DNA of 64,000 nt, taken from positions 2,852,001 through 2,916,000 of the forward strand of contig OZ257255.1 of assembly GCA_965279655.1 (NCBI GenBank). Direction: 5' to 3'. Made by a program: the position numbers and the translations under genes. The stretch's first letter is position 1, and every line of letters starts with the position of its first letter. A model generated the notes under the pieces. That model was not told the origin of the DNA, did no database searches, and saw nothing but the letters and a program-made list of their open reading frames with translations. The DNA comes from SCTM01 sp965279655 (GTDB lineage Bacteria > Pseudomonadota > Alphaproteobacteria > Rhodospirillales > Rhodospirillaceae). Positions 25,708 through 33,892 of the stretch are shown here, one piece after another.

Positions 25708-27069
25708 ATGACGCAGCACAGCCGGCATACGCCCGGCGGCGGCGAAGAAGCGCCTTATCCGGCGCCCGCCTATGCCTGGTACACCGCGTTCGTCCTCATG
25801 CTCGCCTACATGCTGGCGTTCCTGGATCGCCAGATTCTCTCCCTGATGGTCGCGCCGATTAAACGCGACCTCGGCATCAGCGATACGGGCATGAGCCTGA
25901 TCCTGGGACTCGCCTTCGCCATCTTCTACACGGTGCTCGGAATCCCCATCGGCTGGCTCGGCGACCGCGCCAACCGCCGCAGCCTGATTGCCGGCGGCAT
26001 CGCGATCTGGAGCCTGATGACCGCCGCGTGCGGATTGGCGCGCAGCTACGGCCAATTGTTCTTCGCCCGCATCGGCGTGGGCTTCGGCGAGGCGACGCTG
26101 CAGCCGTGCGCCCTCTCCCTGCTCAGCGATTATTTTCCGCGCGAGAAGCGCGGGCTCGCGGTGAGCGTGTATTCCATGGGCCTCGGCCTGGGCGCCGGCA
26201 TGGCGTTGATGCTGGGCGGGCAAGTTGTCGCGGCGGCCTCGAACGCACCGCCCGTCACGCTGCCGATCGTCGGCCAGCTGTTTGCGTGGCAGACTGTGTT
26301 CATTGTGATCGGCCTTCCCGGACTGATCGTGTCGTTGCTGATGCTCACCGTACGAGAGCCCGTGCGAAGAGACCGCACCAGCAGCACAGCGGGCGGCGCG
26401 CCGTTCGGTACCGTCGTGACCTATTTGTGGGCTCGGCGCGCGACCTACCTCAGCCACTTCGTGGGTCTGTCGGTGATGACCGTGATCGGCAACGCCGTGC
26501 TCGCGTGGATGCCGATGGTGTTCGTGCGCGGTCATGGCTGGGACATCGGCCGACTGAGCCTGCCCTATGGACTCGTGCTCGGTCTGGGCGGACCGGTGGG
26601 CGCAATCCTCGGCGGATGGATCGGCGATCGCCTGTACCGGCGGGGCGTCAAAGACGGCCACATGCGCGCCGCCCTCTACGGCACGCTAGTGCTGGTCCCG
26701 GCCGCTGTGCTTGCACCGCTGATGCCCTCGCCGGAATTGACGATCTTGATGCTGATCCCGTTCTCCATCGGCTCCGGCGTGGCGACCGCCGCGGGGCCGG
26801 CGTCCTTGATGGTGATCGCGCCCAGCGAAATGCGCGCGCAGATCTCGGCGATCTATTGGTTCGTGATCAGCACCTTGGGTCTGGCAATCGGCCCGTTCGC
26901 CGTCGGGTTCCTGACGGATCGCGTTTTTCAGAGCGAGGCCGCGGTTGGGTCCTCGATCGCCACCGTCGCCGGCGTGTTCGGTGTCGTGGTCGCGGGCTTG
27001 CTGATCTACGTCTTGAAGCCCTATCGGGAGACGGTCGCGGAGGCTGAAGCCCGGAGCGCCGCAGCCTAG
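25708..27069 (+). CDS. MFS transporter, Spinster-like
   Basis: The 453-residue protein has about twelve predicted membrane spans. The first loop motif DRQILSLMVAPIKRDLG and the motif-A-like GWLGDRANRR are typical of the Spinster-type branch of the major facilitator superfamily. Bacterial members are often next to catabolic genes and carry organic acids or terpenoid-like compounds, but the substrate is not deducible. The ATG at 25708 has GGGGGACC upstream and begins just before a hydrophilic N-tail. Its stop overlaps the stop of the convergent PEP-mutase-family gene by 4 bp. Confidence 0.9.
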   Translation: MTQHSRHTPGGGEEAPYPAPAYAWYTAFVLMLAYMLAFLDRQILSLMVAPIKRDLGISDTGMSLILGLAFAIFYTVLGIPIGWLGDRANRRSLIAGGIAIWSLMTAACGLARSYGQLFFARIGVGFGEATLQPCALSLLSDYFPREKRGLAVSVYSMGLGLGAGMALMLGGQVVAAASNAPPVTLPIVGQLFAWQTVFIVIGLPGLIVSLLMLTVREPVRRDRTSSTAGGAPFGTVVTYLWARRATYLSHFVGLSVMTVIGNAVLAWMPMVFVRGHGWDIGRLSLPYGLVLGLGGPVGAILGGWIGDRLYRRGVKDGHMRAALYGTLVLVPAAVLAPLMPSPELTILMLIPFSIGSGVATAAGPASLMVIAPSEMRAQISAIYWFVISTLGLAIGPFAVGFLTDRVFQSEAAVGSSIATVAGVFGVVVAGLLIYVLKPYRETVAEAEARSAAA

Positions 27070-27944
27070 CCCGCGTATCTCTTCGCCCCTTCCAGGAAGG
27101 CCGGCGTCTCCAGCGCGGCGTTCAAACCCTTGGCGTCGAAGTTGTTCGCCCGCAACGCCGCCGTACTGCCGTCCCCCTTGAGATGTTTCATGGCCGCTGC
27201 CACGCCCGTTGCCGCTGCCTGGACGGCCGCGCCGGGAAACAGCACAACGGCATAGCCCAGCGCCTCGGCTTCCGCCGCGGTCTGCACAGGCGAGCCCGCG
27301 CCGTCGACAATATTGTGCAACAGCGACACGCGTGCGCCGAGTTCGGAGGTTAGACGCTTCATCATGGCGATATCGCTCAGCCCTTCGACGAACACCATAT
27401 CAGCGCCGGCTTCAGCGAAGGCATGGGCGCGGCGCAATCCTTCGTCAGCGCCCAACGTATAGGTCGCATCGGTGCGCGCGCTGATGATCGTGCCGGGGTC
27501 GAGCCGCGCATCCAGCGCCGCCTTGATCTTGCCGACCATTTCCGCGCTCGACACCAGCGGACGCGAAGCCAGGGCGGACGCGGGCTTGTGATTGAGCTGG
27601 TCCTCGATCTGCACCGCCGCGGCGCCGGCGCGCTCGAACAGCCGCACTGTGCGTTGGACGTTGAGCGCATTGCCATGGCCGGAATCCGCATCCACCAGGA
27701 TCGGCACTTCGACCCGCTCGCGGATGCGGGCGACCGCATCGGCGACCTCGGAGACCGTGAGCAGGTTAACATCCGGTCGCGCCAGGCGCGTGTAGGCAAG
27801 CGCCGAACCCGAGACGAACACGGCCGAGAAACCGGCCTGGACCGCGAACAATGCCGACATGGCGTCGTACACCCCGGGGGCAACGACGATTCCGGGGCCT
27901 TTCATACGTTGCCGTAAGGCTTGGCCGAGCGAGCGCGATGTCAT
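27066..27944 (-). CDS. Isocitrate lyase / PEP mutase superfamily protein
   Basis: The 292-residue protein has the TIM-barrel features of this superfamily: VFVSGSALAYT, the metal-binding DADSGHGN, and the IEDQ strand. The catalytic-loop signature KRCGH, needed for lyase activity in isocitrate and methylisocitrate lyases, is replaced by HKPAS, so it is not a classical lyase; oxaloacetate decarboxylase, phosphonopyruvate hydrolase or a related C-C or C-P activity is possible. I chose the ATG at 27944 (MTSRSLGQAL) since longer starts add a basic unconserved tail. It is convergent with the MFS gene. Confidence 0.85.
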   Translation of the reverse strand: MTSRSLGQALRQRMKGPGIVVAPGVYDAMSALFAVQAGFSAVFVSGSALAYTRLARPDVNLLTVSEVADAVARIRERVEVPILVDADSGHGNALNVQRTVRLFERAGAAAVQIEDQLNHKPASALASRPLVSSAEMVGKIKAALDARLDPGTIISARTDATYTLGADEGLRRAHAFAEAGADMVFVEGLSDIAMMKRLTSELGARVSLLHNIVDGAGSPVQTAAEAEALGYAVVLFPGAAVQAAATGVAAAMKHLKGDGSTAALRANNFDAKGLNAALETPAFLEGAKRYAG

Positions 27945-28020
27945 GACGCCGATGATCCCCCAATCGAAGCGAGCGATTTTGGCAAGACGGAGCGCCACCG
28001 CGCCAATATAATCGCGCACC

Positions 28021-28443
28021 ATGAAACGCCATGCCCTCCTCCTCGCGCTGCTGCTCGCGGCCTGTTCCACCACGCCCGATCCCCGGTTTCGCGATCCCAC
28101 CCTGTCGGAATGGGACGCGGCCACCTTTGGGGAATCGCCCGGAAACTACGATGCCGCAATCCGCACCTATATGGAGGGGCTGTTGCAGGACCCGCGCAGC
28201 GCAGCTCTCACCGTGCAGGGCGGCCCCACCAAGACCTGGATCGGCGAAGCGCCGAATTTCCAGTATGGATGGGGCGTCTGCGTCGAGGTGAAGGAGCGCG
28301 GCGTGTATGCAACAGACACCAGTTTTGGCCGCACATTCTTCCTGTTCGTGAGCGACCGCGTCGTGCAGATGCGGGAGGGGTCCGACGGTGAGCGCCTGTG
28401 CGCGCGCCTCGGCCGGATGCCGGAAGGCGTCGCGCCGCCTTAG
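28021..28443 (+). CDS. Small lipoprotein of unknown function
   Basis: The 140-residue protein starts with a short basic n-region, a leucine-rich core and the lipobox LLAAC (Cys15), so it should be a lipoprotein. The mature part contains DPRSAALTVQGGPTKTWIG and a WGVCVEVKERG segment, with two further cysteines that could pair. I do not recognise a named family. It lies 76 bp from the divergent PEP-mutase-family gene and is followed by a 296-bp non-coding region that belongs to the next gene's promoter. Confidence 0.75.
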   Translation: MKRHALLLALLLAACSTTPDPRFRDPTLSEWDAATFGESPGNYDAAIRTYMEGLLQDPRSAALTVQGGPTKTWIGEAPNFQYGWGVCVEVKERGVYATDTSFGRTFFLFVSDRVVQMREGSDGERLCARLGRMPEGVAPP

Positions 28444-28507
28444 TCGACGTAATTCGCGCAGTTCTGATGCGATGTTCGCGCCGCGCTCCGTATGCGGGCG
28501 GCAAACA

Positions 28508-28526
28508 CTGTCAGCGGATTTTACAG
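28508..28526 (+). promoter_or_regulatory. Possible enhancer-binding site upstream of the sigma-54 promoter
   Basis: CTGT (28508-28511) and ACAG (28523-28526) form an inverted repeat with an 11-nt spacer, 134 bp upstream of the -24 element at 28661. The position suits an activator of the NtrC type. The match is short and could be chance. Confidence 0.3.
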
Positions 28527-28659
28527 CACCGTTAAGTGCTTGCATGCGCACGCGTTAGACGCGATGTCGTCTCTGGCGCGCGGCTCGCTCCGCCATGGCA
28601 ATTTACGCGTCGACTGTGATTTTTTTAAGCACCGCTTGAAAATGCTGCCAAAACGTGAT

Positions 28660-28675
28660 TGGCACGACTCTTGCT
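28660..28675 (+). promoter_or_regulatory. Sigma-54 (-24/-12) promoter of the PEP-CTERM gene
   Basis: TGGCAC (28660-28665) and TTGCT (28671-28675) are separated by 5 bp, giving GG and GC ten bases apart, an exact match to the RpoN consensus TGGCAC-N5-TTGCW. The next gene starts at 28740, leaving a leader of about 52 nt from the expected start site. Sigma-54 promoters need an NtrC-type activator. Confidence 0.85.
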
Positions 28676-28739
28676 CTTCCTAAGGCAGCACGGCTCCCCA
28701 CCCGTGCAGTTTGAAGCTTCGACCTTAGGAGAAACCCCA

Positions 28740-29471
28740 ATGGGCTTTACCAAAAGACTGATGGCAGCAGTAGCTACCGCCGCCGTCATCGTCGCAGCAG
28801 GTGCCGGCACCGCGTCAGCGGCCAGCATCAGCTACACCGCGACGGCGCCGAATACGTCGACGGACTGGAGCACCACTTTGACCGTGCCCCTGTTCAACAC
28901 CGCTCTCGGCGCGCTGCAATCGATCGACTTCGCTCTCGCCGGCGACGTGCTCGGCACGGCCCGCGTGGAGAGCACCGACAATGCCGCCAACATCATTACC
29001 TCGAACCTGGGGGCGAGCATCACGCTGACCCGTCCCGACGGCTCGACGATCGTCGTGACCATGCCGTCGGTCATTTCAGTCGATAGCTTCACTGCTTTCG
29101 ACGGAACGCTCGACTTTGGCGGCACATCCGGCGCAACGCACACCGGCTTAAGTGCGGGCACCGTCACCTCTATCACTTCGTCCTCCCCCGGCGACATCGC
29201 CACGTTCAGCGGTGGCGGTGGCGGTGGCGGTGGCGGTGGCGGCGGTGGTCCGACGACGATCGCCTTGCCGATCACCGCGACCGGCACTTGCACCGCGAGC
29301 GGCCCCGGCAACATGACGGTCGGATGTCAGGCCTCGGCGAGCGCCGAAGTGACCGTCACCTACACCTACGACGCCGCAGAACAGGGCGTGCCGGAACCGG
29401 GTTCCCTCGCGCTCATCGGCCTCGGGTTCGCAGCCCTCGGTGCTGTTGGACGTCGTCGTCGCGGTCAATAA
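28740..29471 (+). CDS. PEP-CTERM sorting-signal protein (choice-of-anchor E-like)
   Basis: The 243-residue protein has a Sec signal peptide (about 1-29, ending TASAA), a beta-rich Ser/Thr/Gly body of about 150 residues resembling the choice-of-anchor E region, a run of 13 glycines near residues 158-170, and at the C-terminus the tripartite PEP-CTERM signal: VPEPGS, a hydrophobic span, and RRRR. Exosortase is expected to cut at this signal and help place the protein at the cell surface or in extracellular matrix. The start ATG has AGGAGA 8 bp upstream. No exosortase or prsK/prsR gene is in the window, so the sorting machinery must be elsewhere. It is driven by the sigma-54 promoter just upstream. 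Confidence 0.93.
   Translation: MGFTKRLMAAVATAAVIVAAGAGTASAASISYTATAPNTSTDWSTTLTVPLFNTALGALQSIDFALAGDVLGTARVESTDNAANIITSNLGASITLTRPDGSTIVVTMPSVISVDSFTAFDGTLDFGGTSGATHTGLSAGTVTSITSSSPGDIATFSGGGGGGGGGGGGGPTTIALPITATGTCTASGPGNMTVGCQASASAEVTVTYTYDAAEQGVPEPGSLALIGLGFAALGAVGRRRRGQ
29211..29249 (+). repeat. Hexanucleotide repeat encoding polyglycine
   Basis: The GGTGGC unit repeats from 29211 to about 29240 and then continues as GGCGGTGGT, encoding 13 consecutive glycines inside the PEP-CTERM protein. Because the unit is six bases, slippage would change glycine number without shifting the frame. Confidence 0.85.
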
Positions 29472-29522
29472 AACAGACGGGGCGGATCGCGCCTCGAATC
29501 TCCACATACGTTCTCGAACTTG

Positions 29523-29550
29523 GGCCTGCACACGCGTGCAGGCCTTTTTT
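29523..29550 (+). terminator. Rho-independent terminator after the PEP-CTERM gene
   Basis: GGCCTGCAC (29523-29531) and GTGCAGGCC (29536-29544) form a perfect 9-bp stem with a 4-nt loop, followed directly by six T residues. It lies 52 bp after the stop codon. Confidence 0.93.
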
Positions 29551-29759
29551 CGTGCTGACGCGCCGCGTGTATTTCCGTCAAGGGTATCTCACGTACGCGC
29601 GCAATTTCAGCGAATTGCTTTGATAAACGGGACCTTTTGCACGCGATGCACGTTGGGTGAGCACGGAGCTGTTGTGACATTTGTGAGCCGATCCCACACG
29701 TGCGGCACGCATTCAGCGCTCTTTTGCCGCCAGTACGCCGACACAAGGAGAAGATTCAT

Positions 29760-30731
29760 ATGAAACGGATTGCCGTGCTTCTGGCAGCCTTCGGCGCGTT
29801 GCTCGCGCCCACTTTGGCTGCGGCGGAAGTCGACAACGTGGTGAGCGTCACGCTCCCCGCTCAGTACCGCTCGGGCGTCGCGCCCGCAGGCATGATCGGA
29901 CTGAAACCGCAACCGCCCGCAGAAGCGAAAGCAGCGCCGACCGAAGGCTTTGCGCGCTCCGCTGCCGGCATTCCGCGCCAGTACACCGTGGTCACGCCGA
30001 TCTTCACGAAAGGCGACACCATCTCCTACATGCGCTTCTTCAACGGACAGACGACGCCGATCACGACCAACATCACCGTCGTCGGGGCACAGTCCGGCAC
30101 CATTCTTGGCACGGCGAATGTCACTGTCCCTGTTTACGCCGCGCCCCAATATTCGATCTTCCAGATATTGCAGGCCGCGAACGTTCCCAATCCGCAGTTG
30201 GAGCCGGATAACGGCGTCGTGCTGTACCTGTCGGATCCGCAGAATTTGGGCAACAACGGCTTCCAGCACGTCATCTACAACATCAACAACGGCTTCTTCG
30301 AAAACTCCAGCATGTGCACGTACCTCAACAATGAGCGGTACGAGGGCCTCAATCAGATCCTCATTGGGGTGCACACGTCGACGCTGCCGCTGTTCCCCGT
30401 CACCATCTATCTGCACAACTACTATGAGGCCACGGTGACCTACGAAGTGCTGGTAACCGATGCGCTTGACGGCACGCCGATCGGCAAGGTGAGGCTGACG
30501 AACATTCCGGGCAATACGTCCTATGAGATTCCGTTCGCGTTCTTCGAGCAGGTGCTCGGTTGGAAGCCGCGGGTGAACCAGGAACGCGCCAACATGATCT
30601 TCTCCGCCACGACGCCCGGTTACCACGCCGTCGTCGCGCAGATGGTAACGAACACCCGCTTCGGCAGCTTCGTGAACCTGACGCACTTCTGCGCCATCAA
30701 TCACATCACGCCGCAGCAGGTTGTTCCGTAG
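29760..30731 (+). CDS. Exported protein of unknown function
   Basis: The 323-residue protein has a clear Sec signal peptide (MKRIAVLLAAFGALLAPTLAAAE, cut near residue 23 in my estimate) and a beta-rich mature part with many Thr, Val, Asn and Tyr. Two cysteines (in SSMCTY and THFCAI) could form a disulphide. The pattern ISYMRFFNGQ and a later VTIYLHNYYEATVTYEVLV suggest Ig-like or beta-sandwich domains, but I do not recognise the family. AAGGAG lies 9 bp before the ATG. It follows the PEP-CTERM gene after a strong terminator, so it has its own promoter in the 29551-29759 gap, where a weak sigma-54-like match exists. Confidence 0.8.
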   Translation: MKRIAVLLAAFGALLAPTLAAAEVDNVVSVTLPAQYRSGVAPAGMIGLKPQPPAEAKAAPTEGFARSAAGIPRQYTVVTPIFTKGDTISYMRFFNGQTTPITTNITVVGAQSGTILGTANVTVPVYAAPQYSIFQILQAANVPNPQLEPDNGVVLYLSDPQNLGNNGFQHVIYNINNGFFENSSMCTYLNNERYEGLNQILIGVHTSTLPLFPVTIYLHNYYEATVTYEVLVTDALDGTPIGKVRLTNIPGNTSYEIPFAFFEQVLGWKPRVNQERANMIFSATTPGYHAVVAQMVTNTRFGSFVNLTHFCAINHITPQQVVP

Positions 30732-30748
30732 ATCTCTGGAACTGCAGA

Positions 30749-33700
30749 CTACTCGGCCGGGGAGCCGCTCGTGGGCCGCGGCCCGCGGTCGGCTTCGCCG
30801 CCGGAGTGCCGGAACATGATCCGGAGGCGGGCGCGCAGGCGATCCTTGATGTCGTCGAGATAGGTGAAGGCCACCGGTACGAACACCAGGCTCAAGGCGG
30901 TGGACGTCAGTAGCCCGCCGATCACGCAGATCGCCATCGGTGCCCGGAACTCGGCGTCCTCGCCAATCTTAAGCGCGATGGGCAGCATGCCGGCGACCAT
31001 GGCGATGGTCGTCATCACGATCGGCCGGGCGCGCTTGTGGGCGGCGTCGATCAACGCATCCCGACGGGACAGGCCGCGGTCGCGCATCGCAACCACCGCG
31101 TACTCCACCAGCAGGATCGAGTTCTTGGCGACGATGCCCATGAGCATCAGCGTGCCGATCAAAGCGGGCAGAGAGAAGCCCGTGCGCGTGAGCAGCATCA
31201 GGGTCACCGCGCCGCCCAGCGACAACGGCAGCGCGGTCATGATCGTCAGCGGCTGAATGAAGCTGCCGAACAGGATCACCAGCACCGCGTAGACCATGAA
31301 AATGCCGGTGACGAGCGCAATGCCGATGCTGCCGAACAGCTGGGCCATCTGCTCCGCGTCGCCGTATTTCAGTTCGGTCACGCTGGCCGGCAGCGTCTTG
31401 AAGACGGGCAGGTCATGGATCTGCTTACTTGCGGTGCCGAGCGGAATGCCGCCCGTTTCCGCTTCCACCGCGGCATAACGCTGGCGGTCCAAGCGGTCGA
31501 TCTGGGCCGGACCGCTGCCAAAGCTAATCTCCGCGATCGACCCTAGCGGCACGAAGGTTCCCGCGGGCCCGGAGACTTGCAGGTTTTCAAGCGTGCGCAC
31601 GTCGTCGCGCGCGCGGTCCGTCAGCTGCACGAGGATGGGGATCTGGCGGTCCGCGAGGTTGAATTTCGCGAGGTTCGCATCGATGTCGCCCAAGGTCGCG
31701 ATCTTGGCGATGGTGGAGATCGCCTCCACCGAAATTCCGAGTTCGGCCGCCCGGTCCAGGTTCGGTTTGATCTGGATTTCCGGACGCCGCAGGCTCGACG
31801 AGGACCCGACATTCGCGAAGGTCGGCAGCGTCATCATCTGGCGCGTGAGTTCCTGGGTCGCCTTCTCGAGTGCCACGGGGTCGTTGCTAGCCAGGGTGAC
31901 GGTGGCTTTCGCAACGCCGTTCCCGGCGCCGAATTTCATGCGAATGCCGGGGATCTGCTGCAAGGCCGGACGGATGTCGTTCTCGAATTCCTGCTGCGAG
32001 AGTTTCCGGTCGCCCTTCGGCACCAAATTGATCGTCAGGTTCGCCTTGCGGATATCGCCTGACATGGTCATGCCCATGCCGGCCATCCCGGCGGACGTCG
32101 GCGAGCCGATCGATGCGTAGACACTCGCCACTTCCGAGCGGCTGCGCAGGATGCGGGTCGCGGCCACGGCGACGGCGTCGGTCTCCTGCAAGGTCGCGCC
32201 CGGCGGGAGTTCGAGGGCAAGCGTGGTCATGGACCTGTCGCCGGCGGGAATGAAGTCCCTGGGCACCAGCGGCACCAACAGCACCGAGACGACGAAGAAG
32301 GCGACACCGGCGGCGACGGTCTTGCGGCGATGATCCAGTGCCCAGTTCAGGAGCGCGAGATACCGGATCATGAGCGGGCCATCTACGTTGTGCTCGCCGT
32401 GGCTCTTCAAGAGGTAGGCCGCCATCAGCGGCGTCAGCAGGCGGGCCACGACCAGCGAGAAGAACACCGCCGCTGCCACCGTCAAGCCGAACTGGGCAAA
32501 GTACTGCCCCGGAATGCCGCCAATGAAGGCCACCGGCACAAACACCGCCATGATGGTCAGGGTGGTGGCGACCACCGCGAGGCCGATTTCGTCCGCCGCC
32601 TCGAGCGAGGCAAAGTAGGGTTTCTTCCCCATGCGCATGTGGCGCACGATATTCTCGATCTCGACGATGGCATCGTCCACCAGGACGCCTACAACGAGCG
32701 ACAGCCCCAACATGACGATGTTGTTGAGAGTGAAGCCCGAGATCTGCATCACCAGGAACGTGGGGAGGATCGCGAGCGGCATCGCCGCGGCGGAGATCAA
32801 GGTCGCGCGCGTGTCGCGCAAGAACCACCACACCACAAGAACGGCAAGCACCGCGCCGATGAGCAGGGCCTCGATCGCGGCCTTATAGGATTTGTGCGCG
32901 AATATCGTCTGAGAAGAGACCAGTTTGATCTCGACGTCGTTGTGCTCCTTGACGAAGTCCTTGAGCTTCGCGTCCACCTGATCGGCAACGTCCACTTCGC
33001 TCGCGCCCATGGAGCGCACGACCCCGAAGGCCACGACGGGTTCGCCGTTAAGACGCGCCATCTGACGTACCTCGCCCGCACCGTCGTCAACGGCGCCAAG
33101 GTCGGCCAGCCGCGCGGTGCGCCCGCCGGAAAGCACAATCCGCGTGTCCCGCAATTCCTCGACCGTGTGTGCGGAGCCCAGCGTGCGGATCGATTGCTCC
33201 GCCGTGCCGATCGTGCCGCGGCCGCCGGGGCGGTTCACGTTGATCATCTTCAGCTGCTTGTTGACCTCGTCGGCGGTGATGCCAAGGGCCATCAACCGAT
33301 CAGGGTCGAGATTCACGCGGATCATGCGGTTCACGCCGCCGGAGCGGGTGACTTGGCTTACGCCATGGACCGACAGGAGCAGTCGGCCGATGTCGTTGTC
33401 CACCAACCAGGAGATTTCCTCGTCGGTCATCGTCTTGGAAGTAATGGCGTAGTTCACGATCGGCGCGCCGATGCCGTCGATGCGCGAAATAGTGGGTTCT
33501 TGGATTCCGCCGGGCAGGTCGGAGCGGATCTTGGTGACAGCGTCGCGCACGTCGTTGACGGCACGGTCGACGTTCTTGCCGAACTCAAACTCGATGGTGG
33601 TGGTGGACAGGCCGTCGCTGACGTTCGAGCGGATGTGGATCACATTCCCCAGGCCCGCGACCGAATCCTCGATCTTACGGGTGATCTGAGTTTCCATCTC

Positions 33701-33877
33701 CGAGGGCGCGGCACCGGGCTGCGTTACGGTGACCATCACGGCCGGGATATCGAGATCCGGCCCGTTGTTGATGCGCAGGTTGACGAAGCTCACCCAGCCG
33801 GCGGCGGTCAGAAAGATGAACAGGACGATGATGGGGATCGGATTGCGGATCGCCCACGCCGAGATATTGCCGTTCAT
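30749..33877 (-). CDS. RND multidrug/solvent efflux permease (HAE1 family)
   Basis: The 1042-residue protein is an AcrB-like inner-membrane pump of the resistance-nodulation-division family, driven by proton import. It has the twelve-span layout with two large periplasmic loops. The proton-relay pair is visible in GVLVDDAIVEIENI near residue 405, and the N-terminus has the usual RNPIPIIVLFIFL span. The periplasmic loops carry the PDLDIPAVMVTV and APSEMETQ signatures. It lies 15 bp downstream of the adaptor gene. No outer-membrane channel gene follows, so the pump must use a TolC-type protein from elsewhere. Confidence 0.95.
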   Translation of the reverse strand: MNGNISAWAIRNPIPIIVLFIFLTAAGWVSFVNLRINNGPDLDIPAVMVTVTQPGAAPSEMETQITRKIEDSVAGLGNVIHIRSNVSDGLSTTTIEFEFGKNVDRAVNDVRDAVTKIRSDLPGGIQEPTISRIDGIGAPIVNYAITSKTMTDEEISWLVDNDIGRLLLSVHGVSQVTRSGGVNRMIRVNLDPDRLMALGITADEVNKQLKMINVNRPGGRGTIGTAEQSIRTLGSAHTVEELRDTRIVLSGGRTARLADLGAVDDGAGEVRQMARLNGEPVVAFGVVRSMGASEVDVADQVDAKLKDFVKEHNDVEIKLVSSQTIFAHKSYKAAIEALLIGAVLAVLVVWWFLRDTRATLISAAAMPLAILPTFLVMQISGFTLNNIVMLGLSLVVGVLVDDAIVEIENIVRHMRMGKKPYFASLEAADEIGLAVVATTLTIMAVFVPVAFIGGIPGQYFAQFGLTVAAAVFFSLVVARLLTPLMAAYLLKSHGEHNVDGPLMIRYLALLNWALDHRRKTVAAGVAFFVVSVLLVPLVPRDFIPAGDRSMTTLALELPPGATLQETDAVAVAATRILRSRSEVASVYASIGSPTSAGMAGMGMTMSGDIRKANLTINLVPKGDRKLSQQEFENDIRPALQQIPGIRMKFGAGNGVAKATVTLASNDPVALEKATQELTRQMMTLPTFANVGSSSSLRRPEIQIKPNLDRAAELGISVEAISTIAKIATLGDIDANLAKFNLADRQIPILVQLTDRARDDVRTLENLQVSGPAGTFVPLGSIAEISFGSGPAQIDRLDRQRYAAVEAETGGIPLGTASKQIHDLPVFKTLPASVTELKYGDAEQMAQLFGSIGIALVTGIFMVYAVLVILFGSFIQPLTIMTALPLSLGGAVTLMLLTRTGFSLPALIGTLMLMGIVAKNSILLVEYAVVAMRDRGLSRRDALIDAAHKRARPIVMTTIAMVAGMLPIALKIGEDAEFRAPMAICVIGGLLTSTALSLVFVPVAFTYLDDIKDRLRARLRIMFRHSGGEADRGPRPTSGSPAE

Positions 33878-33892
33878 GGCTAGCGTCCCAAC

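Noticed and set aside
29704..29717. Second sigma-54 promoter before the exported protein gene
   Set aside because: GG and GC are ten bases apart but the TTG part of the -12 element is missing (CAGC), so the match is too weak to list as a feature.
32330..33883. Plus-strand reading frame of about 517 codons opposite the RND permease
   Set aside because: It covers the permease gene antisense, is His/Gln/Arg rich and has no recognisable motif.
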